NCBI RefSeq assembly: GCF_009720145.1
Contig: NZ_CP046252.1
Coordinates: 1,488,001-1,552,000, forward strand
Direction of reading: 5' to 3'
DNA from: Sphingobium sp. CAP-1
GTDB taxonomy: Bacteria; Pseudomonadota; Alphaproteobacteria; Sphingomonadales; Sphingomonadaceae
Length of the DNA stretch: 64,000 nucleotides
A program made the translations under genes and the position numbers. Positions 54,675 to 62,167 of the stretch are shown one piece after another; the stretch's first letter is position 1, and every line of letters starts with the position of its first letter. The notes beneath the pieces are model-generated. The model made no database searches. It was not told the origin of the DNA and saw only the letters and a list, made by a program, of their open reading frames with translations.

Positions 54675-55637
54675 TCAGGCGAGCGAGGGATCGATGCCCT
54701 TGCAGGCTTCCAGCAGTTCCTTGACCGCGTCGACCGACACCTGAAGATTGGCCTTGGCTTCGTCGTTCAGCTCGATCTCGACGATCTGCTCGACGCCATC
54801 CTTGCCGATGATGACCGGCACGCCGACATAGAGATTGTCGACGCCATATTGGCCGGTCAGGTTCGCGGCGCAGGGCAGCAGGCGCTTCTTGTCGCCCAGA
54901 TAGGCTTCGGCCATGGCGATCGCGCTGGTGGCGGGCGCATAGAAGGCCGATCCGGTCTTGAGCAGCGCGACGATCTCGCCGCCGCCCGAACGGGTGCGCT
55001 GCACGATGGCGTCGATGCGCTCCTGGGTCGAGCGACCCTGCTTGATCAGGTCGGGAACCGGGATGCCGGCGACGGTCGAATATTCGATGACCGGGACCAT
55101 CGTGTCGCCATGGCCGCCCAGAACGAAGCTGGTGACATCCTTGGCCGACACGTTGAATTCTTCGGCAAGGAAGTGATTGAAGCGCGAGCTGTCCAGCACG
55201 CCGGCCATGCCGACGACCTTGTTGTGCGGCAGGCCCGAAAATTCGCGCAGCGCCCACACCATCGCATCCAGCGGATTGGTGATGCAGATGACGAAAGCAT
55301 TGGGTGCGTTGGCGGCGATGCCCTCGCCCACGGCCTTCATGACCTTGAGGTTGATGCCCAGCAGGTCGTCGCGGCTCATGCCCGGCTTGCGGGCGACGCC
55401 GGCGGTGACGATGATGACATCGGCGCCTGCGATATCGGCATAGTCGTTGCTGCCGGTGATTTTCGCGTCGAACCCTTCGACCGAAGCACATTGCGACAGG
55501 TCGAGCGCCTTGCCCTGCGGCACGCCTTCAACCACGTCGAACAGGACGATGTCGCCCAGTCCCTTGAGCGCCGCGAGATGCGCGAGCGTACCGCCGATAT
55601 TGCCAGCGCCGATAAGCGCGATCTTGTTACGGGCCAT
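54675..55637 (-). CDS. mdh: Malate dehydrogenase
   Basis: The 320-residue LDH-like malate dehydrogenase has the NAD motif IGAGNIGGTLAHLAAL, the substrate-binding VARKPGMSRDDLL, ITNPLDAMVW and the catalytic His in LGGHGDTMVP. It converts malate to oxaloacetate. The ATG at 55637 gives the family N-terminus MARNKIALIG. It is the first gene of the mdh-sucD-sucA-sucB-lpd unit. Confidence 0.97.
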   Translation of the reverse strand: MARNKIALIGAGNIGGTLAHLAALKGLGDIVLFDVVEGVPQGKALDLSQCASVEGFDAKITGSNDYADIAGADVIIVTAGVARKPGMSRDDLLGINLKVMKAVGEGIAANAPNAFVICITNPLDAMVWALREFSGLPHNKVVGMAGVLDSSRFNHFLAEEFNVSAKDVTSFVLGGHGDTMVPVIEYSTVAGIPVPDLIKQGRSTQERIDAIVQRTRSGGGEIVALLKTGSAFYAPATSAIAMAEAYLGDKKRLLPCAANLTGQYGVDNLYVGVPVIIGKDGVEQIVEIELNDEAKANLQVSVDAVKELLEACKGIDPSLA

Positions 55638-55731
55638 ATGCGTGTCATCCTCCAAGTCGTGACTACTGGAATTGCTGGCCCGCCTACGCCCATCGGACGG
55701 GGGTTTCAACGGAGAAATCCCCCGAATGGAA

Positions 55732-55759
55732 ATTATCTTTGCAATTCATTCGCAATTGC
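55732..55759 (-). promoter_or_regulatory. Probable mdh promoter with inverted repeat
   Basis: On the minus strand GATAAT (complement of 55732-55737) is a good -10 element about 95 bases before the mdh ATG. No clear -35 is visible. Just upstream, GCAATT-N7-AATTGC (55741-55759) forms a perfect inverted repeat, a possible operator for a TCA-cycle regulator. Confidence 0.35.
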
Positions 55760-55831
55760 ATTAAAGCCGATTCACAGCCTGTCGCTCTGGACTCCTACCC
55801 TGGTCCTGAGCCTTCCCTGCAGAGCTATCCT

Positions 55832-55871
55832 GCCGGGCGCCTTCCCTCTTCGGGGGCGCCCGGCCTGTTTT
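55832..55871 (+). terminator. Orphan rightward terminator between mdh and zapE
   Basis: GCCGGGCGCC (55832-55841) pairs with GGCGCCCGGC (55855-55864). An inner CCC/GGG extends the stem, and CTG then TTTT follows. Both flanking genes run leftward, so no known gene ends here. The 325-base gap 55638-55962 may therefore encode a small RNA on the plus strand; the stretch before the hairpin is C-rich and lacks a reading frame. Confidence 0.55.
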
Positions 55872-55962
55872 CCTTGATAAAAATTGCGTTGTGATGAACG
55901 GCGCGCGCAACAAGGGACGGACGGATTCCGTCCGGCGACGAACCGTGCGATCGGGGGGAAAC

Positions 55963-57075
55963 CTATTTAGGCCCGTGGCCCAAAGCGAGATAATCGTCCG
56001 ACTGCATTTCCATCAGCCGCGACACGGTGCGTTCAAATTCGAACGCGCCGTCGCCTTCGGGATAGAGCCGCGTCGGCTGAGCATCGGCCGACGCCAGCAA
56101 TTTGACCTTATATTCGTAAAGCGAGTCGATCAGCGTCACGAAACGCGCCGCCTCATTGCGCTTGTCCGGTCCCAGCACCGGAATGCCGACGATGATGACC
56201 GTATGATATTTGCGCGCGATCGCCAGATAGTCCGGCGCGCCCCGCGCCTCGACGCACAGCCGCTTGAAGGAAAAGACGGCGACCCCTTTCAGGCTCTTGG
56301 GCACATGCATGGTGCGCCCGCCCTGCACGACGATCTCCTCGGCCGGCACCTTGGCCCGGTCCTCCACCGAAAAGTCGGTCAGGCGGAAGAAGGCCTCCGA
56401 CAAGGCCTTCGTCGCTTCCGCCCCATTGGGGCAATGCCACAGCTTCGCATCGCCCAGACGGTCGCGCCGATAGTCAGTCGGCCCGTTCAGCGTCATCACG
56501 TCCAGCTTCGCCTTGATCAGGTCGATGAAGGGCAGGAAAAGCTGACGGTTGAGGCCGTTCTTATAGAGTTCGTCCGGCTCGCGGTTGGATGTGGTGACGA
56601 TCGTCACCCGCTTCTCCAGCAGCCCGGTGAACAGCCGCGACATGATTGCCGCGTCCGCCATATTGTTGACGACCATCTCGTCAAAGCAAAGCAGCCGCGC
56701 CTCCTCGGCCAGCGACTCGACCACCGGCGGAATCGGGTCGCCCGTCTCCGACTTGCGCGCCTCGGCCAGCCGCGCATGAACGTCGAGCATGAATTCGTGG
56801 AAATGCGCCCGCTTCTTGCGCTTCACCTGCACCGTGTCGAAGAACAGGTCCATCAGCATCGACTTGCCGCGCCCGACCCCGCCCCACATATAGAGGCCGC
56901 GCGGCGGCTCCGGCGCCTTGCGCAACAGCTTCCACAGCGTCGATCCGCGCGCCGGCGCGGCTTCCAGTTCCTGCTGCAACTGGTCGAGTCGCACTGCCGC
57001 CGCCCGCTGATCCGGGTCGGGTCGCAATTCGCCGGCCTGCACCAGCGCGTCGTAACGGGCAATGACACTGATCAC
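55963..57075 (-). CDS. zapE: AFG1-like ATPase / cell division protein ZapE
   Basis: The 370-residue P-loop ATPase has Walker A GGVGRGKS (65-72), HFHEFMLDVHARL, Walker B LLCFDEMVV and the sensor TIVTTSNREPDELY. Homologues are ZapE, which destabilises FtsZ rings in E. coli, and mitochondrial AFG1, a partner in respiratory-chain protein quality control. Its position after sdhB fits the latter link. Its start overlaps the thioesterase stop by four bases. Confidence 0.93.
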   Translation of the reverse strand: MISVIARYDALVQAGELRPDPDQRAAAVRLDQLQQELEAAPARGSTLWKLLRKAPEPPRGLYMWGGVGRGKSMLMDLFFDTVQVKRKKRAHFHEFMLDVHARLAEARKSETGDPIPPVVESLAEEARLLCFDEMVVNNMADAAIMSRLFTGLLEKRVTIVTTSNREPDELYKNGLNRQLFLPFIDLIKAKLDVMTLNGPTDYRRDRLGDAKLWHCPNGAEATKALSEAFFRLTDFSVEDRAKVPAEEIVVQGGRTMHVPKSLKGVAVFSFKRLCVEARGAPDYLAIARKYHTVIIVGIPVLGPDKRNEAARFVTLIDSLYEYKVKLLASADAQPTRLYPEGDGAFEFERTVSRLMEMQSDDYLALGHGPK

Positions 57076-57530
57076 CTGGCGATCGCCACCTTGCGAATGG
57101 TGGCGGTGGAGGCAGCCACGGCCCGCCCTTCCTGGGTCATCAGCATCCGCATGAACAGCATCCGCCCGGTTTCCTGCAACAGGTCGACTTCGGCCATCAG
57201 GTCGGGACCGATCTGTCCGCCGCCCAGATATTGCATGGTGAGGTCAACCGTCACGCCATCGACCTGCCCCGGCTTGCCGATCGCGACCAGCGCCGCGAAA
57301 TAGGCATGGTCAGCGAAAGCGGCGAGCATCCCGCCGTGCAGGCTATCGACCGGATTGCGATGATGCGGCGCCGTTTCCAGCGCCACGGTCGCGCGGGAAG
57401 GCGTTTCCGGGCGGAAATAGCTGGGACCAAGCACATTGATGAACGTGCCGTCCAGCCGACCGACCCAGGTCAACCACCCCGCCCATTTGCCGTCCGCGAC
57501 CGGACGGGCGACCTCCTGCGATTCGCTCAC
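57072..57530 (-). CDS. PaaI-type hot-dog thioesterase
   Basis: The 152-residue hot-dog protein contains NPVDSLHGGMLAAFADHAYF, in which His-Gly-Gly and the following Asp form the thioesterase active-site signature. The C-terminal strand ends TIRKVAIAR. It should hydrolyse an acyl-CoA, substrate unknown. It lies four bases after sdhB and overlaps zapE by four bases, so all three are co-expressed. Confidence 0.88.
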   Translation of the reverse strand: MSESQEVARPVADGKWAGWLTWVGRLDGTFINVLGPSYFRPETPSRATVALETAPHHRNPVDSLHGGMLAAFADHAYFAALVAIGKPGQVDGVTVDLTMQYLGGGQIGPDLMAEVDLLQETGRMLFMRMLMTQEGRAVAASTATIRKVAIAR

Positions 57531-57534
57531 CCGC

Positions 57535-58323
57535 TCAGAGCTGCCGCTCGACCATCATCTTCTTGGTTTCGGCGATCGCCTTGGCCGGGCTCAGACCCTT
57601 GGGGCAGACATTCGCGCAGTTCATGATGGTATGGCAGCGATAAAGGCGGAACGGATCTTCCAGCTCGTCCAGACGCTCGCCGGTATATTCGTCGCGGCTG
57701 TCCGCCAGCCAGCGATAGGCTTGCAGCAGGATCGCCGGACCCAGGAACTTGTCCGAATTCCACCAGTAGGACGGGCAGCTTGTCGAGCAGCAGGCGCACA
57801 GGATGCACTCATACAGGCCGTCCAGCTTTTCGCGGTCGGCGGGCGACTGGAGCCGCTCCTTGCCGCTGGGCGCCGGGCTGACGGTTTGCAGCCAGGGCTT
57901 GATGCTGTTGTATTGCGCGTAGAAGTGCGTGAAATCCGGCACCAGATCCTTGATGACATCCATGTGCGGCAGCGGCGTGATCTGCACCTGCTTGCCGGCG
58001 CATTCATCGATCGCGGTGGTGCAGGCCAGACCATTGCGGCCGTTCATGTTCATCGAACAGCTACCGCAAATGCCTTCGCGGCACGAGCGGCGGAAGGTCA
58101 GCGTCGGATCATATTCATTCTTGATCTTCAGCAGCGCGTCCAGAACCATCGGGCCGCACTTGTCGAGGTCGATCTCGAACGTGTCGTAGCGCGGGTTCTG
58201 GCCGGAGTCGGGATCGTAGCGATAGACTTTGAAGCTGCGGACATTGGTCGCGCCTTCAGGCGCCTTGTAAGTCACGCCCTTGCCGTTGATCTTGCTGTTC
58301 TTGGGCAACGCAAATTCGGCCAT
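57535..58323 (-). CDS. sdhB: Succinate dehydrogenase iron-sulfur subunit
   Basis: The 262-residue SdhB carries three clusters: [2Fe-2S] at CREGICGSC with a later Cys, [4Fe-4S] at CILCACCSTSCP and [3Fe-4S] at CHTIMNCANVCPKG. It passes electrons from succinate to ubiquinone in complex II. The ATG at 58323 begins MAEFALPKN; earlier in-frame codons lie in the promoter region. The genes for the other subunits (sdhC, sdhD, sdhA) are not next to it: the upstream neighbour is divergent. So it has its own promoter here. Confidence 0.97.
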   Translation of the reverse strand: MAEFALPKNSKINGKGVTYKAPEGATNVRSFKVYRYDPDSGQNPRYDTFEIDLDKCGPMVLDALLKIKNEYDPTLTFRRSCREGICGSCSMNMNGRNGLACTTAIDECAGKQVQITPLPHMDVIKDLVPDFTHFYAQYNSIKPWLQTVSPAPSGKERLQSPADREKLDGLYECILCACCSTSCPSYWWNSDKFLGPAILLQAYRWLADSRDEYTGERLDELEDPFRLYRCHTIMNCANVCPKGLSPAKAIAETKKMMVERQL

Positions 58324-58499
58324 CGCTCGTCGAGCCCCTTCGTCGATGTCTGTCTGTTGGGGGTCCGCATAACGAAAAATCTGCAAAGGTCCAGCACTGA
58401 GGACCATGTTTCTGCGCGCAAAGCCTTGTTGCAAACGGCTTGCAAATATTGCGCCTGCTTCTTGCTTCCTCCACCATCCGCGCTAGGGCGGCGAAATCT

Positions 58500-59588
58500 G
58501 TGGGGATCAACATCGTGCCGACCGACATCGCCTTTCTCGCCATCGCCGAGGCGCAGCAGCTTTATCACTGGCTGCCGGCCGCGCTGGAACTGGCGCGGCG
58601 GTCCGATGTGCGGGTCAGCATATTGTCGCCTTCGGATCAGATATTGGCGCTGGTCGGCAGCTATGACCCCCAGGGCAGCCTGAAGCGCATCCGGCTGCGC
58701 CGCCCGCCTTCCGGCCCCGACTCGCTGTTCCGCCAGCCATCGCGACTCGCGACCCTGCTCCTCAACTATGGCACGATCAGCCGCTTCCCGACCCTGGTGA
58801 CGACCGAGATCAGCAGCGCCTGGCTGCGCCGGGTGCCAGGCTTCAAATCCCGCCTCATCCTCATCAAACATGGCGCGGGGGACCGGGAAGGCGGCTACAA
58901 GAAACGGCACCGCGATTTCGACCTGACACTGGTCGCGGGCGAAAAGGATCGCCGCCGCATGATCGATCGCGGCCTGTGTGCGCCCGATGCGGTCGCGGTC
59001 GGCGGCTATCCCAAGTTCGAGCTGAAGGCGGGCCGGCAACGCTTTTTCGCCGACGACCAGCCCGTCCTGCTCTACAATCCGCATTTCGATCCCGACCTGT
59101 CCTCCTGGATCAACCATGGCCCGGCGATGCTGGCCGCGCTGGAGTCGCTGACCGGCTGGAACGTCATCATCGCCCCGCACACCAAACTGGCCCGCAAGGC
59201 ACCGCCGATCGTCAGCCACGCCCCCCATATCCGCGTCGACATGGGCAGCCGCCACTCGATCGACATGAGCTATACGATGAGTGCGGATGTCTATCTGGGT
59301 GACGTGTCCAGTCAGGTCTATGAATATCTGATCCAGCCGCGCCCCTGCATCTTCCTCAACCTCGATCGGCGCGACGGGTCGGGCGAAGCCTTCGCGCACT
59401 GGAAACTGGGGCAGGTGATCGACCGGGCGGACGCCCTGCCCGCCGCCCTCGCCCGCGCGAACGACTTGCAACCCGGCTTCGTTGCTGCTCAGAAAGCAGC
59501 GATGCAGCAGTCCATCGACATCTCCCCTGTCCCCGCCTCGCGGCGGCAGGCCGACCTCATCCTGAATTTCGCGAAGAAGAGCGTATGA
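58500..59588 (+). CDS. CDP-glycerol glycerophosphotransferase-like glycosyltransferase-B protein
   Basis: The protein has about 362 residues and no signal peptide. The C-terminal part has ADVYLGDVSSQVYEYLIQP, close to the TDYSS-type motif of TagF-like CDP-glycerol glycerophosphotransferases, and LIKHGAG matches their N-terminal His-Gly loop. YNPHFD and IIAPHTKLA are further family-like turns. These enzymes add glycerol- or ribitol-phosphate units to a polymer. The start is uncertain: GTG at 58500 or GTG at 58515, the latter nine bases after GGGG. It overlaps the next gene by four bases and is divergent from sdhB. Acceptor and exact donor are unknown. Confidence 0.75.
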   Translation: MGINIVPTDIAFLAIAEAQQLYHWLPAALELARRSDVRVSILSPSDQILALVGSYDPQGSLKRIRLRRPPSGPDSLFRQPSRLATLLLNYGTISRFPTLVTTEISSAWLRRVPGFKSRLILIKHGAGDREGGYKKRHRDFDLTLVAGEKDRRRMIDRGLCAPDAVAVGGYPKFELKAGRQRFFADDQPVLLYNPHFDPDLSSWINHGPAMLAALESLTGWNVIIAPHTKLARKAPPIVSHAPHIRVDMGSRHSIDMSYTMSADVYLGDVSSQVYEYLIQPRPCIFLNLDRRDGSGEAFAHWKLGQVIDRADALPAALARANDLQPGFVAAQKAAMQQSIDISPVPASRRQADLILNFAKKSV

Positions 59589-60688
59589 GCCAGACGATCA
59601 CCACCACAATCGGTCCGGTCCGCCTGATCGGTGAGAATGCGACGCCGATCTGGGGCATGTCCAATGCCGAACGCAACCGCCGCATGGCGGAAAGCGCCGC
59701 GAAGAATGGCAGCGCGCTGGCGCCGGGGCATGAACTGCTGTTCAACCTGACCTATGCCTTCGACCCGCTGTTGCTGCGGCTGGTGCTGGAAACGCCCGGC
59801 ACCCTGTTCGTCTGGGCCGGCACGCCGGTCGTGGGTCAGGTGGCACAGGGCGTCGATCCGCTGACCGCGCCGCATGTCATCGACCTGTCGGACGGACGAA
59901 AACTCTACAATCGCCAGCTCCGCAAGCTGGAGCAGCCGATGGTCCGCGTGCTGGAGCCATCATCCCGGCGCGAGATCGAGCGGCGCAGCTATTTCGGCGC
60001 CTATAAGGGCGTCACCGATCTGCTCACCAAATATCTGTGGCCCGAACTGGCCCTGATCCTGACCCGCATCGCCGCGCAGCTCAAAATGACGCCCAATATG
60101 GTATCGGTGATCGGCGTCACCCTCTGCCTGGCTGCGACCTGGCTGTTCGCGCAGGGAATGTTCTGGACCGGCTTCCTCTCCGGCTTCATCTTCATGGTGC
60201 TGGACACGGTCGACGGGAAACTCGCCCGCTGCACCATCACCTCGTCCAAATGGGGCAATGTGATCGATCATGGCGTCGATCTGGTCCATCCGCCCTTCTG
60301 GTGGTATTTCTGGGGGACTGGCCTCGCCTATTGGGGGCTGGGTCTGTCGGGCGGCACTTTCACCTTCATCATGACCGCCGTGATCGCGGGCTATGTACTG
60401 CAACGGCTGATCGAGGGGATGTTCCTCAAGGACTTCAAGATGGACATCCATGTCTGGCGGCCGTTCGACAGCCAGTTCCGCCTGATTACCGCGCGGCGCA
60501 ACCCGAACATGGTGATATTGTTCGTATCGCTGCTGGCCGGCCGGCCCGACATTGGGCTGATCGCGCTTGCCTGGTGGACGATCATTTCGCTGGTGGTCCA
60601 TGCCGTGCGACTGGCGCAGGCTTATGGCGTGCGGCGGTCGGGCCAGCCGATCGTCAGTTGGATGGACGAAGCGGAGGCGGCATCATGA
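59585..60688 (+). CDS. CDP-alcohol phosphotransferase with unassigned N-terminal domain
   Basis: The 367-residue protein has two parts. Residues 1-150 form a soluble region I cannot assign. From about 150 a membrane CDP-alcohol phosphatidyltransferase domain follows, with the metal motif in LDTVDGKLAR and WGNVIDHGVDLVHPP, after the conserved YKGVTDLLTKYLWP. The architecture recalls fused IPCT/DIPP-synthase enzymes, which join a nucleotidyltransferase to such a domain, but here the N-terminal part lacks the usual nucleotide loop. A separate nucleotidyltransferase lies 590 bases downstream. It overlaps its neighbours by four bases on both sides. Confidence 0.82.
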   Translation: MSQTITTTIGPVRLIGENATPIWGMSNAERNRRMAESAAKNGSALAPGHELLFNLTYAFDPLLLRLVLETPGTLFVWAGTPVVGQVAQGVDPLTAPHVIDLSDGRKLYNRQLRKLEQPMVRVLEPSSRREIERRSYFGAYKGVTDLLTKYLWPELALILTRIAAQLKMTPNMVSVIGVTLCLAATWLFAQGMFWTGFLSGFIFMVLDTVDGKLARCTITSSKWGNVIDHGVDLVHPPFWWYFWGTGLAYWGLGLSGGTFTFIMTAVIAGYVLQRLIEGMFLKDFKMDIHVWRPFDSQFRLITARRNPNMVILFVSLLAGRPDIGLIALAWWTIISLVVHAVRLAQAYGVRRSGQPIVSWMDEAEAAS

Positions 60689-61122
60689 ACGCGACGATCG
60701 AGAAATTCGGCTACCCCGCGACCCTGATCGCGGAGTTCACCCATTGGGTCGTGCTGCTGCGCCCGGCCCAGCCGACGCTGGGGTCGCTGATCCTGGCGGC
60801 AAAGAGCGACGCGACCGCCTTCGGCGATCTGCCTGCCGCGGCCCATGCCGAACTCAAGACCGTCACCGCCACGATCGAGGCGGCGCTGGGCAAGGCGGTG
60901 GACTATGCGAAGATCAACTATCTGATGCTGATGATGGTCGACCCCCATGTCCATTTTCACGTCATCCCCCGCTATGACGGCGAACGGAGCGCGACGGGCG
61001 TCACGGTGGCGGATGCCGGCTGGCCGGGGCAACCCGATTTGAGCGCGGCTGTAAAGCTGGACAGCGAAGTGAACAGCTTGCGCGACTGGCTGAAGGGGTG
61101 GTTTGAAGGGGTTTCGCGGTAA
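60685..61122 (+). CDS. HIT family nucleotide hydrolase/transferase
   Basis: The 145-residue protein ends its core with the histidine triad HVHFHVIP and has NYLMLMMVDPH before it. HIT proteins cleave or transfer nucleoside monophosphates from phosphoramidates or dinucleotides. Its ATG overlaps the previous stop (ATGA), so it is the third gene of a coupled set. In this context it could hydrolyse or recycle a nucleotide by-product such as CMP adducts, which is inference. Confidence 0.88.
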   Translation: MNATIEKFGYPATLIAEFTHWVVLLRPAQPTLGSLILAAKSDATAFGDLPAAAHAELKTVTATIEAALGKAVDYAKINYLMLMMVDPHVHFHVIPRYDGERSATGVTVADAGWPGQPDLSAAVKLDSEVNSLRDWLKGWFEGVSR

Positions 61123-61263
61123 AATCCCTCTGCCCATGGAGGGGAGCAAGGGCGGCCTTCTGTCCTACACCCGCCCCGGCTGCTATCCTCCTTTCGTGAC
61201 GTAACAATCAGTCCCGAATAGGAAATTCCATGTCGCAATCAGCGGGAAATGTGCGAAGTTAAG

Positions 61264-61284
61264 CCCGCGAAATCCTATTTCGCG
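61264..61284. repeat. 8-bp hairpin over NTase stop region
   Basis: CGCGAAAT-CCT-ATTTCGCG is a perfect inverted repeat overlapping the last codons of the leftward nucleotidyltransferase gene. It has no T-run. The rest of 61123-61263 shows nothing recognisable. Confidence 0.4.
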
Positions 61285-62045
61285 TAGCGCCCTTCGGCGG
61301 TCCATTTCGCCGTCAGCGCCTTGGCCGCCTCGACATCCTGGGGGAAATCGACCTCCTGCCACTCCAGCCCCTCGATCGACACGGTGCCGACGCGATTGCC
61401 CTTGGCGATGATGTCGATGGCGCGCAGATACCAGCGCTCGACACCTTCGGGCGTGCGCATCATCTGGTCGATCTGGTTGCGGAAGATCGCCGGGCCTTCG
61501 CCGGTGAAGGCCAGCATTCCAATCGATTCGGCATTGGTGTCGGGCGGCAGCAGCCGCTTGCCGATATGGTGCAGCCGGCCGGTCGCGTCGCGGTTCACCT
61601 TCATATCATCATCATCATAGCCGCCGTCAGGCTTCACATCGACGGTGACGGTGATCGCGTCCTGCGCGCCCGCGACCAGCTTCGCGACGATCTCGTCGGA
61701 AATGATGGTGTCGCCATTCAGGATGATGAAGTCCCGGTCCATCTCCTCCCGCACGATCCAGCAGGTGCCGAGGTTGTCGGCGACCTGAAAGAAGGGGTTG
61801 AACACAGTGCGGATGCGCGCGCCGGTGTCGCGATAGAGTTGCAGCGCATGATCCTCGACCCGTTCGGTGCGGAATCCGGTGACGACGACGATGTCGGTCA
61901 CGCCATTGGCCACCAGCGCCGCGATCTGCCAGCTTATCAGCGTGCGACCATTGAAATCGATCATGCATTTGGGCACGTCGCGGGTCAGGGGAAGCAGGCG
62001 CGAGCCTTGGCCGGCGGACAGGATGATGGCTTTGCTGATCGTCAT
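61275..62045 (-). CDS. Sugar/alcohol-phosphate nucleotidyltransferase
   Basis: The 256-residue protein has the nucleotidyltransferase loop SAGQGSRLLPLT, VPKCMIDFNGRTLI, the metal/product motif ILNGDTIIS and a closing EVDFPQDVEAAK. It most resembles LicC and inositol-phosphate cytidylyltransferases, which make CDP-activated alcohols, though UTP or GTP use cannot be excluded. The ATG at 62045 is preferred to an in-frame TTG at 62066. It is on the opposite strand to the HIT and flippase genes but within the same locus, and would supply the activated substrate for the CDP-alcohol enzyme. Confidence 0.85.
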   Translation of the reverse strand: MTISKAIILSAGQGSRLLPLTRDVPKCMIDFNGRTLISWQIAALVANGVTDIVVVTGFRTERVEDHALQLYRDTGARIRTVFNPFFQVADNLGTCWIVREEMDRDFIILNGDTIISDEIVAKLVAGAQDAITVTVDVKPDGGYDDDDMKVNRDATGRLHHIGKRLLPPDTNAESIGMLAFTGEGPAIFRNQIDQMMRTPEGVERWYLRAIDIIAKGNRVGTVSIEGLEWQEVDFPQDVEAAKALTAKWTAEGRYAK

Positions 62046-62167
62046 GGGCGCGCTGTTAACGGGCAATTTTGCCCAAAAAAAGGCGGCTTCAATCCTGCCG
62101 CGACAACGCCTAGATAGGCGCGCGCCGGACGACCGGCATCTATATCGAAAGGCCGGCTGTCAAAGTG

